Assembly: GCA_020650975.1 (NCBI GenBank)
Contig: JAIPMN010008926.1
Coordinates: forward strand, 1-29,632
DNA length: 29,632 bases
Reading direction: 5' to 3'
Source: Apostichopus californicus
Lineage: Eukaryota > Echinodermata > Holothuroidea > Aspidochirotida > Stichopodidae
The stretch's first letter is position 1; each line of letters begins with the position of its first letter. The notes beneath the pieces are model-generated. The model made no database searches. It saw only the letters and a list, made by a program, of their open reading frames with translations, and was not told the DNA's origin. Made by a program: the position numbers and the translations under genes. Below are positions 1-10,700 of this stretch, piece by piece.

Positions 1-494
1 GTATTGTATTGTGTGGATGCCACTACAGTACATAGTAACTGCAGTGTACAGTACAACACTGCTCAACATAGTGTTGTACTGTACATGTACTATACTGTAC
101 TGTAGAGTATTGTATTGTGTGGATGCCGCTACAGTACGCAGTAACTGCAATGTACAGAACAACACCGCTCACTATACAGTGTTGTAATGTACATGTACTA
201 TACTGTACTGACACTGTAGAGTACTGTAATGTATTGTGTGGATGCCACTACAGTACACAGTAATTGCAGTGTACGGTTCCACTCTGTTCAACATACAGTG
301 TTGTACTGCACATGTACTATACTGTACTGTAGAGTATTGTATTGTGTGGATGCCACTACAGTACATAGTAACTGCAGTGTACAGTACAACACTGCTCAAC
401 ATAGTGTTGTACTGTACATGTACTATACTGTACTGTAGAGTACTGTATAGTGTGGATGCCACCACAGTGCACAGTAACTGCAGTGTACAGTACA
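1..494. repeat. ~106 bp minisatellite with a hairpin in the unit
   Basis: The core GGATGCC recurs at 15, 121, 240, 348 and 454, giving periods of 106, 119, 108 and 106 bp and about 4.6 copies. The array is cut by the window edge. Most units contain the stem GTACAGTACAACACT, a loop of about 9 nt, then its exact reverse complement, followed by alternating TACTGTA/TACATGTA sequence. Copies differ by substitutions and a roughly 12 bp indel. Short open frames on both strands here are products of the repeat and not genes. Confidence 0.9.
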
Positions 495-845
495 TCACCA
501 ACTAATGACCTATATTGCACACAAATTGACCATGAAAGTATAAATGTGACTTTTTATGATGTGAATGTCAATAATAGATACATACATACATTGTCTATCT
601 AATGTATCCATATGTTGCAAACACAAGTAGATCGTCTAGATACAAACTACCCACAGTAGACCAAATTATATTTCAAGTTTTACCTTTTGGTCATTGAGTG
701 AACATGTTCCAGCTGATTCGTGGTTGGATAAGAGTATTGCTTCAATATAGTAGGGTTCAGCAGACCCCAATTCATAGTGTTCTAAAGAATTACTGTATGC
801 CTGGGTCCTTAGGACAGCATGCAACCCCTGGAGTGCACAGTGCAT
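495..845. other. AT-rich non-coding spacer
   Basis: I see no gene or structured element in this stretch between the minisatellite and the SINE. If the UBE2R gene continues past the window edge, it is part of its first intron or of a later region of the gene. Confidence 0.4.
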
Positions 846-1232
846 ACATACATATTACATACATATTAGACACTTATATAGCGCTGCTACATCGAGATCG
901 TAGCGCTTTGACAACTTAGCCTTGGTCATTGGTAACTTGTCACACCTACACACCAAAGTGTGCGCAATTCAATCAATCTCTCCTGGGGCACCACAGTGCA
1001 CCACAACCATGTGTCCCCCAGGGGACTTCCCATAGGGTGCAGCCACAAACCGGCGCACGCAACTATATTTACAAGTTACCTCGCAAGTCCCGATTTATAC
1101 ACCTGGGTGAAGAGAGGCAATGGAGATAAAGTGCCTTGCCCAAGGACACAACACAATGATCTGGCCAGGACTTGAACCTGTAATCCTTAGATCACCAGTC
1201 CATTGCCTTAACCACTTGACCACAACGCCCAC
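846..1232 (-). mobile_element. tRNA-derived SINE
   Basis: Read on the minus strand, the element opens near 1230 with a tRNA-like head. A box A match (TGGTCAAGTGG) lies at 1222-1212 and a box B match (GGTTCAAGTCC) at 1178-1168. A body follows with the phrase TCCTTGGGCAAGGCACTTTA, familiar from invertebrate SINEs. It ends in AGCGCTATATAAGTG near 885-871 and a run of ATGT-like repeats. The 8 bp CAGTGCAT occurs at both 838-845 and 1233-1240, a plausible target-site duplication. Head, body and tail all seem present. The exact family is not assigned. Confidence 0.82.
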
Positions 1233-2563
1233 CAGTGCATCTTACCCAACTGCTACCACTGGGAGGCACCTTACACAACTGAACTTTACGAACAAAATTC
1301 AACTGCTGTACATGTACCGGTATACAAACATTGTCTTGTAAATTTTATTATAATTCATTTCTAAGTAACACATTGAAAACATGACTGTGTTTCTAATGTT
1401 CACTGCCAACATCAAACATTCACCATGTACAGTACTATCAACTTATATCTTGATATGACTAATAAATGTTTCTGGGAATTTATACAATGGTGGGACCTTT
1501 GACACCCACTTAACTTATTGTGTATCTCCCATGTACTGTAAGTATATACTGTTAGCTTTTTTTGTGATTTTGTTGGTCTGTTGTACTGGTGTTACATGTT
1601 ACAACACTAAACAAACTTGCATGTTCTAGTTTCAACTTTTAACCTATGTACAGGGGGACTGCACCTAAATAAAGAAATTGCATGCTCATATACAAGTAGT
1701 TCAAACAGGAACTCCTTTAGTTACTCTACAATGTGACTTAGTTTGCCAAACAAATTACCTTCACCAAATGTTTTCAATTAATACCCAGCACTTTGTGATG
1801 TCTATATACATACCCATTTATGTTGCAATGATGCATTTCCCTTGTATATAGATACTGTATGCTATATATTTATTAATTGTTCACAGTCATTAGTCAGCAC
1901 TATTAACAAAGACATTAAAACCTGTGCATTCGAAAGTACTCAGATGGAGGATGTTATAATACATTATCATTTCTGTATATAGAGTGATGTGAAGTACATT
2001 GTCTAGATATTGGCAGTAGACTTAGACAATGATGAGCAAAAGGGATTTTGTTTTGTTGTTGTTAATAACAAACTACAAAATGTTTTGAGTTTAATTAATT
2101 TTGCTTGACATAAAAAACTGATATTTTCAAGTAAACAGTAACTGGATAGATACAGTATTTCCACTTGTGATCATGCAACTTCCACTTTTTTGCATTGCAT
2201 TTTTCACTACTGTATGTATACTAAACCAGATCAATTGTTCACTAAATAAACTCTAAACAAAGTGAAAGGTATGGAAATAGCAATAAATATATATTAGTAC
2301 CTGTAGGTATTTGAAAAGATGACGGCATTATGATGCACTCTGAAAATTAAGCGCTCCGGAAAGAAAACATGCTTACAGTAAAGTGTTAGTTAAATCATGG
2401 AGTTTCATGGTATTTCAACAGTACCAGAGGTTTAGCATAAAAAAGTGGAATGGCAACACTGTTGTACAGCTGAAGTGTGTCCTTTATTCAATGTAAAATG
2501 TTCACACTGACATAGTGAATATGACAAGTTGATAAGGCTGAATTGCTAGGACACAAGTGGACA
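1233..2563. other. Probable UBE2R intron, no gene seen
   Basis: AT-rich sequence without a recognisable exon, RNA gene or clear repeat. I looked on the minus strand for the next UBE2R exon, which should continue the catalytic fold after GGYFK, and did not see it. Assignment to intron is an inference from exon 1 at 4380-4553. Confidence 0.45.
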
Positions 2564-2582
2564 GGGGGGGGGGGGGGGGGGG
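2564..2582. repeat. poly(G) run, 19 nt
   Basis: Nineteen uninterrupted G's. Similar runs occur at 6717-6729, 6953-6964, 13428-13439 and 29611-29632, so long G homopolymers are a property of this genome or its assembly. The length may not be exact. Confidence 0.9.
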
Positions 2583-2902
2583 TAGGAGGGAGTTGTCATC
2601 ATATCAAATTGGAGGATAAGGGAATGACTCATTGAGATGACATGACAAGAGGACTTTGAGCTGCTTGTCTGTCATGAAACACATTTCCAAGCTTGACTGA
2701 AACCTGCAAGTGTCAATAATATGATGTTCATAACTTAACATAACTACTGTAAGTACAATTTTAATACACTGTTAATATGAAGCTAAAAAGTTCATATTGA
2801 CTGCAATCAAATCAAATCATATCTGTTCCACACTGGGGGTAAATTTATGCATCTAGGCGTAAACTGTACATTCATTTACGAGATACTATTAGTTCTATAG
2901 GC

Positions 2903-3060
2903 CAGGGATGAGCCTGGGGTAAAAAAAAAAATAATGGAACTTTGCAAAAATTGCGGTATAGGCTCCAGTTAGCGTATGCTAGAGTGTGTGAGGATAGTAG
3001 TCCCGAGGTAGAAAAGAAATCACAAATATTCCGTGAAATTGTGGAAAAAGCTCATGCCTG
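2903..3060 (+). mobile_element. Short MITE-like element, family A, internally deleted copy
   Basis: The ends are CAGGGATGAGC (2903-2913) and GCTCATGCCTG (3050-3060), inverted with 10 of 11 matches. The left part (to about 2998) and a block near 3001-3030 match, in reverse orientation, 21834-21912 and 21698-21726. This copy lacks about 105 bp found between the two blocks in the other copy. No convincing target-site duplication and no coding capacity were seen. Confidence 0.6.
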
Positions 3061-4379
3061 CTAGGCTACATTGTAAACACAAGTAGAGCTGTAGGAATTC
3101 CGTACATTTATATGGAATGCTGCTTACTTTTGGTTCATATCCTTTTGTTAAAAATTGCTGGACATACTATACACGTTATGCAATCAAAGAGAAGTCATGC
3201 CAGATATCTATTCTAAGTAACCTAGTGTCAAGTGCAGTGGCAGTTAATTATGCTGGATTTTGAGCATGTCCCAAATAACAATGTTCAGTCTGTTATTGTG
3301 GCGGAGGGAGGGGGAAAGCTTAGCTCTAGGGACAGTGGGAAGGAGTTGACTGGCAATCAAGCAGTGCTTGGGGATCCAGAGCAGTATTCTGCTCATTCAC
3401 TTGCATAATACTTGTCTCAGAATATATATAGCTGATCTTTTGAATTACAATTAAAACTGAGGGTTAGATATAAAGAATCAGTAGCCTTATTCATGTGTGA
3501 TAGGTTGTAAGTTTGCTTATTTCAACACTTTGTCTGAGGAGAGAGGGTGTTTGGGAGGTCAAGACCTAATTACTTCTTCATTCCTGGATAGATGCCACTG
3601 GTGGAGGTGCAATGATCGCTCTTGCCCTGTGGCCATTAACGCTGGCACTCTGCCTCTGCCGTAGGGGCAGAAAAGTGAATTATCTTCACTGCATACTTAC
3701 TCATCTGTGTGATAGCTACTAGCTATGGTGATCAAATGTTTATAAATAGTATCTGTTGAACATACATTAGAAAAAGTTAATTTTGTGTTTATGGGGCAAA
3801 TTTGGTAACGACTATTGTAATGACATATATGAAGCATGCCCGCAAAGTACAAGCCTACAAATGTTAACTAGTACGCTGTTGAGAATTCTAAGTGAACATG
3901 TTTGTGAACAAATTGTCTGAAATAGGAAGTAATCACATTGTTATGAAAGACAGTGCATTATCATCAGTAGGCCTAACACTAGGCCATATAAGTTTTAATG
4001 TAGCCTACACCGTGGCAATTGAAGACTCCACTGAAGATTACCAATATTTTCTGTACGTTCAGAGTAATAAGTCCAATCCAATACTATCGCCGTATCGGTG
4101 TCCCTGTGATCACAATATCCACTTAGTTTGCCAAAGCAGTATTACAACTGGCTCTACAGTTGGTCTAGATGCTTAATCACCTATTACTATTAGTGTTAGT
4201 ATTTGTGTGAATATAATACTAAATACAATAATACTAGCCCAACTTAGCCCTAGCCTTGGACCAGTGTCTCACTCATAAGCTAGGCCCTCACTGCAATGAG
4301 GTTGGATTTCAAAGGAATCCTATCAATAAAACAGTACATGAATGACCTTTTAATGTTCCAAGTTGAATGACCCAATTAC
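3061..4379. other. UBE2R intron 1 (5' part)
   Basis: Begins on the minus strand with the donor GTAATT immediately after exon 1 (4379 downward). It holds a small GC-richer patch near 3590-3665 and otherwise AT-rich sequence. A 94-residue plus-strand open frame at 3892-4176 shows no family resemblance and is not annotated as a gene. Confidence 0.55.
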
Positions 4380-4553
4380 CTTGAAGTATCCTCCTTGGTA
4401 CAAAGTATCTGGAGGCCCAAAGATGGCTACTTTCCAGTGAAACAAGTTATCGTCGTTTGTGCTTACAGTAAACCCTTCCACTGGCTCTTCTTGGAGCTTT
4501 TTGAGTTCTAAATTTAAGGTACGAATGGCAACCGTTGGTGGAGTCTTCGCCAT
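4380..4553 (-). CDS. CDC34/UBE2R2: Ubiquitin-conjugating enzyme E2 R (CDC34-like), first coding exon
   Basis: This exon encodes 58 residues, from a start codon at 4553-4551 to the donor GTAATT at 4379, ending in phase 0. Seen: the core LQEEPVEGF, then FHWKVAIFGPPDTLYQGGYFK, which is the N-terminal helix and first beta strands of an E2 fold. The 20 residues before QEEPVEGF equal the length in animal CDC34/UBE2R2, supporting this start. The ATG has A at -3 and G at +4, and the open frame further upstream begins with TTG only. The wording fits UBE2R better than UBE2G1, which has NPVEGF and GGVFK. Known of the family: CDC34-type E2s transfer ubiquitin for SCF/cullin-RING ligases in nucleus and cytosol. 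The catalytic cysteine, the acidic insert and the acidic tail are encoded by later exons that I do not find in the window. Vertebrate CDC34 versus UBE2R2 orthology cannot be settled from one exon. Confidence 0.88.
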
Positions 4554-4706
4554 GTTGGCAAGGCTTATCAATGGCAAAATAAAAAATGAATCAAAATGTT
4601 TCGAAGCCGGCGAGAAAGCCGGGCTTTTTTATATCAAATTCCTGCTCTTCTTATTCCGACGACAATTCTTGCTTGCAGCTCAGCTGTGTTATTTGTTGTG
4701 GTTTTA

Positions 4707-4714
4707 TGACGTCA
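4707..4714. promoter_or_regulatory. Perfect CRE palindrome TGACGTCA (proximal)
   Basis: The consensus cAMP/ATF-CREB element lies 154 bp upstream of the UBE2R start codon. A second identical copy is at 5142-5149. Binding is inferred from the motif only. Confidence 0.45.
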
Positions 4715-5141
4715 CCTGTGTAAGAGACGAACACGGAAGACTCAATCAACAGATAAATCTCTTTGTTCTCCGTTATCCGGACATAAATCATAAAAATGAA
4801 CACGTTTTCTGGTTGGAACAAATGCTTCGAGTGAAAATTTCATTGGTGACTGAAATTCCGTAGACAAAATGTCGGTTCTTTGTCACATTGGCAACCACAA
4901 CAGTAGTACTGCGGTATGCGGAGCTGGCTGAAGATTGTATTGGGTACTTCAATGCAATTCACGTATGCAATACAATTTGTCGTACAGTGTGGTATCTGTG
5001 GCAATTTCTACACAGGCATATACACACTAACCTAGTCTGCTGTACCGTACCTACACAAAAGTGAATATACTGTGAACCAACGAATACCAGTATGTGTCAT
5101 CTGTGCTGAAGGCTCTATTTAGGTTTCCCAAGTAAACACAA

Positions 5142-5149
5142 TGACGTCA
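5142..5149. promoter_or_regulatory. Perfect CRE palindrome TGACGTCA (distal)
   Basis: A second exact copy of the 8 bp palindrome, 435 bp from the first, still on the UBE2R side of the divergent intergenic region. Confidence 0.4.
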
Positions 5150-5487
5150 TAATAATTCCGCTTTCAGCATGCATCATATCACCAGCGAAGTCAATTATTC
5201 ATACAAAAGTCACAGTTTCTATAGTCTTTGGCAGTGTTCCGTTCCGCTCTCACAGAAAACACTGTCTAGATAGACAGGGTAATGCAGGAAAGTGTATCCT
5301 GGCTAGTGCCGTGAGTAATATGTTAAAACCAAATAAGGAAACTTACGCAAACGTCAAAATAAAGGGGAATTCATTGCACTTGCGAAATATTCTTATCGGT
5401 TCAAAACGCCGAACTGTCGGTTTCAACCTTTCCTGAAAAAAACACCCAAGGCTCAGACGATTCTAGTTTGTGTGTGGTGTAAGGTGT

Positions 5488-5864
5488 AAATGTGGGAGGG
5501 GGCCAGGCCAGTGGCACAGCACTCTCTTTTGTACTTAGGGCTATGATGTTAAATCTTGCATGGGAGGGGTCTAAGGTGATTGGTGTCCTCTGCCCTTCGA
5601 GAAATTTTGGTAAAATGAAAGGTCAATGTGCATTGCTTATAAGCAATGCACATTGACCTTTCATTGACCTTTCAAATGTGGGAGGGGGCCAGGCCAGTGG
5701 CACAGCACTCTCTTTTGTACTTGGGGCTATGATGTTAAATCTTGCATGGGAGGGGTCTAAGGTGATTGGTGTCCTCTGCCCTTCGAGAAAGTTTGGTAAA
5801 ATGAAAGGTCAATGTGCATTGCTTATAAGCAATGCACATTGACCTTTCATTTTACCAAAATTTC
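5488..5864. repeat. Tandem ~186 bp duplication carrying long palindromes
   Basis: Copy 1 (5488-5673) and copy 2 (5674-5864) begin with the same AAATGTGGGAGGGGGCCAGG and run nearly identically, with single differences near 5537/5723 and 5605/5791. Each ends in a palindrome centred on TTATAA: 5614-5665 (52 bp, perfect) in copy 1 and 5787-5864 (78 bp, one mismatched pair) in copy 2. The right arm of copy 1 is cut short at the junction with copy 2. No open frame is involved. The sequence suggests a duplicated non-autonomous element or hairpin-prone segment. Confidence 0.85.
5654..5670 (-). promoter_or_regulatory. DR5-type nuclear-receptor half-site pair at the duplication junction
   Basis: On the minus strand two AGGTCA half-sites sit in direct orientation with 5 bp between them (plus strand TGACCT at 5654-5659 and 5665-5670). 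This arrangement is known as a retinoic-acid-receptor type DR5. It arises only in copy 1, where the truncated palindrome arm meets a second partial arm. Function is speculative. Confidence 0.25.
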
Positions 5865-6560
5865 AAAATAGATGCCAAACGACGCTATATTTAACAAGTT
5901 TTTAAATGGACGTTGATTCATTTTCGACTGTTTAGGGTGGCATACTCCTTTTAGATCTATATCAATCAGCACGGATGTTCTCCTAGCTCAGGAAAAGTGC
6001 CAAAATGCAGTCGGAAACATCTTTTTGGATACGCTATCAATCATGATCTGCGTGTTTCTTGCATGTTGAAGAGCATGAATGGAAGTACACGTGGTGCGAA
6101 AATTGGGTCAATTGAGGCAATTTTAAACCCCGCCTTTTAGGCTTCCCATGAGCAGCGTACGAAAGTTGTTTACTACTGAGTGAAGAGTTTTGTTTACAAG
6201 TGACGAAAACTTCCGGCTCGGATAGCAAAAATCTGCATGATCATGATACGGAAAATTGATGGTGCCATGAATTAAAAGGCTAACTTGTCAGCTATCCAGT
6301 GATGGGTAGCGTTTATAGGAGGGCTGAACTCCCACAGTGATGTTCTGTGGGATCTGAAGCGGACGTCCCCCGTTCGAAGGGTACGTGATTACGGCCTGAA
6401 CGGGGCGGGGATAAATCGATCTGCATTATGGTAATATATCTGTACAGGCTAAGATTGCTAATAAACGGGAATAATTTCATGGTAGTTGTTCACACATCAT
6501 GGGGACCATTAAAGGTAGTCAGTATAGGCCCCAAATTATAGCTCGCTATATACTTGTTAG
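5865..6560. other. Intergenic spacer, no gene seen
   Basis: Mixed-composition sequence between the palindromic duplication and the G-rich repeat. The minus-strand open frame at 6037-6228 (63 residues) has no recognisable family or splice context. Confidence 0.4.
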
Positions 6561-6659
6561 AAGTTTTCAAAAAGGTACTTCCCTGGAGGTCTTTACTCTC
6601 CAAATGTTTTTAAGGAACGGACAACTTGAAGATGACTGATCGAATGTCCCAGTGAGGGA

Positions 6660-7020
6660 AAAATTTCCTCGAAGGTTGTAATAAAAACAGTGGCGTATAG
6701 GAAGGTACTTTTAAGTGGGGGGGGGGGGGCTGAAGACTGATGGCCGGCCTGGGGGAGGGGTCTAAGGGGAGGGGGTATATCCCTCCCCCTTTGGAAATTA
6801 TTTTCATTTCCAGGTGGCCTCAGATGCAATTTGGTGCAATATAGCACACTTCAACACCTACTCCATTTTGTAAGTAATTTTGCATTTTCACCTGGACTTA
6901 GATGCAATTTGGTGCTCCAAATGAAAAAGGGGTTTTCTGACTTGCGAAGCGCGGGGGGGGGGGGCGGAATGATACTTCCGCCCCCCATTATTACATACTT
7001 TCCCCACCCACAGTGGAATA
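6660..7020. repeat. G-rich interspersed repeat with internal direct repeats and a hairpin
   Basis: The phrase GTGGCGTATAGGAAGGTACT followed by a 13 nt G run (6717-6729) has the look of G-rich dispersed elements of marine invertebrates. The 16-mer AGATGCAATTTGGTGC appears twice, near 6822 and 6900. A second 12 nt G run (6953-6964) leads into an 11 bp perfect stem, GGGGGGCGGAA (6959-6969) with TTCCGCCCCCC (6976-6986). Boundaries are approximate and no terminal repeats were found. Confidence 0.5.
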
Positions 7021-7684
7021 AAAGATTCCCGGCGGACACGATAAAAAAGTACTTCACTTCATGTGTCACGTGCCCCATATGAGAATAACTGAATCGTGTT
7101 TAATTTGCTATTATAGAAAAGAACATGTAATGTCTTTTCTGTGTCAAATTATGCTTTTATATTTGTTGAATGGGGCATACCTTAAACTTTAGTTGTCATG
7201 TCTAAGTTCATGGATAAAGCTGTAGAAACTCGGGATGTTTTAATTTTTTATATAGAACCTCTATCCTACGTATATTTTTCTTTGTGAAAGTTTATGCCAA
7301 GGATACTTTTTGCTTTGTCAAGATACTCTTGGGGTTCACGTTAAGATTTCACAAACCGGCAACGTCCGTTATTGTCACTTGAAGAATTCAATAATGTACT
7401 TGTGCCGTATTATTTCTGGAGTGGTCGCTATGTAAGTTCGCGACCACTGAATTGACATGAAGTTGTTAACTCGTCAAACTATATTTAATTGCTTCCGGGA
7501 GATTCATTGAATCAATAATTTAATTGATTAGCTCTTATTCCCAAACTGGATCTCTATTTTTTTTTAAATGAATGGCTTTAAATTAATATGTTAGCTAAAA
7601 TATTGCATTCCAAGAAAGTGGCGATATCAAAAGGACATGATGTCAGTTCTCACTCAAACGGCGTCTCATAAGATCGTCGAATGA
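7021..7684. other. CCT3 upstream flank
   Basis: AT-rich sequence without a gene. A 9 bp inverted repeat (AGTGGTCGC at 7420-7428, GCGACCACT at 7440-7448) is the only structured element noted. No TATA box is placed convincingly before CCT3. Confidence 0.4.
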
Positions 7685-7692
7685 TTCTAGAA
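7685..7692. promoter_or_regulatory. Heat-shock-element-like motif upstream of CCT3
   Basis: TTCTAGAA is a paired inverted nGAAn unit, about 56 bp before the CCT3 ATG. A third GAA lies at 7679-7681 but with 3 bp rather than 2 bp spacing, so the element is imperfect. Heat-shock factor control of CCT genes is reported in mammals; here it is only suggested by the motif. Confidence 0.3.
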
Positions 7693-7747
7693 AGTACTAC
7701 ATGTACAGTATACAGTACAATAGAAGCGTGTACCATACAAAATCAAG

Positions 7748-7784
7748 ATGAATCGTGGAGGTAACGCGCCCATCCTGGTTTTAA
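7748..7784 (+). CDS. CCT3: CCT3 coding exon 1
   Basis: Encodes the N terminus ([12 protein letters not shown] plus the first base of an Asn codon). The donor is GTAAGT at 7785. The ATG follows an in-frame TAG at 7721-7723 and has A at -3. The next intron is only 80 bp. Confidence 0.9.
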
Positions 7785-10700
7785 GTAAGTATGGTAATGA
7801 CTCTTCTTTAAGAAAGTGAGCATTTAAAAGCAGTTTTTATTTTTTATCTTTTGGTTTTCCACAGACCAGAACACACGAAGAGAAAGTGGGAAGAAAGTAC
7901 AACTTGGAAATGTTGCCGCTGGGAAGGTCAGTACATTTTGTACGTTAGTGTTGTTAGGCTAGACTGCACTGTTACTGTATGAGCGAGGTTTATTCAGTCA
8001 GTCATGGTTACAGTGTACCACGTGTGTGATGTGAATTAACAATGTTAGGATCGTGACGCCTAGTCTAGGTTGTAAACTGGTGCTGGTATTACTAATACTA
8101 GTATTAGTAAAATGTAAAGACTAGGTCTAGGCTAGTTATATTGCTAGTCAATAGATAATAGTAAATACCAGTAGTCTACTAGGCTAATACTATTGGCTTG
8201 GAGGTGCCGAATTTCGTTCACCTCTGCTTTACACAATTACAGTATTTTTCCTCTGACTCAGTCTGAGACTTGAGAGGGTTCATGTATGTGCTAACTCAGT
8301 CAGGAACTGACAATTTTTGTAAATTGTGGTGCTAACATTACAATAAATAACAGTAACACTTAAGTATGGTATCTAAGGGCTAGTAAAAGTATTAAGTAGA
8401 ATTATGTTTTGTTGAACTAACAGGGAAGCTTGAAGTACATTTTTGTTTCTCTGATGACTTATTGTAATCACAAGGGCTAGTCCAAATGCATTGCTAACGC
8501 TACAGTCCATTTACATTCCAACCTTTTCTAAATGAAATGAACTTTAAGTTATGAAATTTTGAATTGTGTTATTTGAAATGTGCTTAAGCCTAGCAAAGTC
8601 ATTTCACAACATTGTTAAAAGAATGTTGGGTGGATACCAGGTGCAAACATTCATTTGTAGCATTTAATACAAAATGCAAAAATCATGAACTATAACAAGA
8701 ACAAGGCTATCGCTAGCCTATGCTGAAGATTCCAACAGTCAAGGTCACCCACTTTTCAGAGCATGTGTGCATGCAGTTTTACTCTTCTTTAATTAACCAC
8801 CTTCCTGTTTCGATTGCAGATGATTGCAGATGTGATACGAACTTGCCTTGGGCCAAGAGCAATGTTAAAGGTTTGACAATACTTTTGTAAACTCTTCCAA
8901 ATTATAGTCATTAGCATTGATTTATCCTTGATGTTCACTGATATTGCAGGTCCATAACTAGTTCATAAAAATAACCGTATGAAGAATTTCTTCCAAGCAA
9001 ATTGAGGTTTCCTTAAAGTTCCTATTGAGACTTCTTACATGATGGCAGTCACAACTTGGCTTTCGGGAAGCATAGATACACATATTCATTGAAAATGTTG
9101 TATGCCTAGCATTACAGTAAACTTGTGTCCCGAAGTTAAGAATTAACTCTGGCATAAATTTACATGATATTTTTTGGTCAAAGCTCTGCAATTATGTGGT
9201 AACATTATAAGTGCTTGCTTTAGGGTTTATTTCTTCAAATTTGATAATCACCACATTACTCTTTTACAGATGTTGATGGATCCCATGGGAGGCATTGTGA
9301 TGACTAATGATGGGAATGCCATTTTACGTGAGGTAAGTGTTTAATTGCAAAGTGTACATATATGGTCTTTGATTGCCAGTGGCACCAGTCAAGGCAATCT
9401 GAGGGGTGGGGGAACTAGGGGGCAAGGCATATTTTTAAAAGTATTTTGCAAACAAACACAGTGAGTACTGCAATTTTACATGACACACACTACGTAACAA
9501 TTCTCTGAAGCAACACATCGTGTGAGCACATTTACACTGTGTAATGAAGGGGTTACCTGGAGGACCTACTGAAAAATAGCAAATGGGTATCAGGAGCAAA
9601 CTTTTGGACTGCCCATTTCTAATTGTTAACATATTTGAAATCATGATGGTGCTCGCTCCAATTGACTGTGTCCTTCCCAGGGTGGAGGCAGAAATGGTAG
9701 ATGTGGGTGTCCAAATTTTTAAAGTGGGTGTCCTACCTTTTTGGGCAACATGATGCTGAAGCCATTGTTATCGCCAAGCAATTGCCCTGTATGGCAGGGT
9801 CAAGAGGCCCGTCTTAGCGACCCTTGTGGGGTTTCAGGGCGCAATGCCTCAGAAACTTTTTGAGGTATGGGAGGGTTAAATGCAAGCTGTTTATTTAGTC
9901 AATGCAAGATTTGATAGGTAAAATAAGGGAAATTCTGTGGGAAAAAAAAACTCAAAACAATATTTTCATCGTTTCCTCATCTGTAACTCTGTATATTTAG
10001 TAAAAACTTTTCACAGCTTCATATATATTTTGCAAGCCTTGCACCGAAAAATAGGCCGTCATTTTACGAAACCGGCAGTGCCAAAGACGGCTGGACCCCC
10101 GGCTGGCTAAACCCCTGGTCCTTCCCTGTGAGGAACCAAATTACTGCACTATATGCTATCCTGGGTTAACATATATTGCTCCTCTAATCAATTGGTCTTA
10201 GATCTAATAATCAGAAGTTAAAAGTAAAAGTCTGAAAATAGTTGTTTTTTCGTCTAGGTCTGTAATGTTGTTTAGTGATTGAAAAGTAACCGAAGTGCCT
10301 GAAGCCATCCGTGCATAGTTTGAATGAACCTGAAGAATCCTCGCTCTAACTTTGAAAGTTTCCGATTAAATCTAAATTAAAATCAACACCATGCTTGAAC
10401 TGAAAGATGAACAAAGATTCTTTGGCATCTACTATGAATACAACATGTTATGAAATCAATTTAGCAAGAGGCCTTGTAGATATTGGTCAGTGTATGAGCA
10501 TTGATGTTGGAACCCATATGTATATTACAAATGTTTGTCTCACCTCTGCGCCATTACAGATCACAGTGCAGCATCCTGCAGCCAAGACGATGATCGAAAT
10601 CAGCAGAACGCAAGATGAGGAGGTCGGAGATGGCACAACCTCTGTCATTATTCTAGGTGAGCATAATAATTAGAAAGTTTTATTACTTGGAAGTCTGTTA

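Larger units (their letters stand above)
4554..5487. other. UBE2R upstream / divergent intergenic DNA
   Basis: Expected to hold the UBE2R 5' UTR and promoter, reading leftward. The 134-residue plus-strand open frame at 4459-4863 crosses the UBE2R exon antisense and has no recognisable homology. Apart from the two CREs I see no TATA box or other clear element. Confidence 0.5.

Noticed and set aside
1..494. CRISPR-like array
   Set aside because: The whole ~106 bp unit repeats with no unique spacers, and the DNA is clearly animal.
1155..1230. Functional tRNA gene on the minus strand
   Set aside because: Boxes A and B are present, but stem pairing is imperfect (one anticodon-stem mismatch by hand folding) and a SINE body and tail follow directly.
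3892..4176. 94-residue open frame with a CPCDHNIHLVC segment
   Set aside because: It is alone in the UBE2R intron and AT-rich like its surroundings, with no second metal-binding half and no family resemblance.
4554..4577. Upstream extension of the UBE2R protein
   Set aside because: The frame begins with TTG, not ATG, and the ATG at 4553 gives the N-terminal length known for the family with a good start context.
4459..4863. 134-residue plus-strand open frame
   Set aside because: It crosses the UBE2R first exon in antisense and shows no domain; the exon on the other strand explains the open frame at its start.
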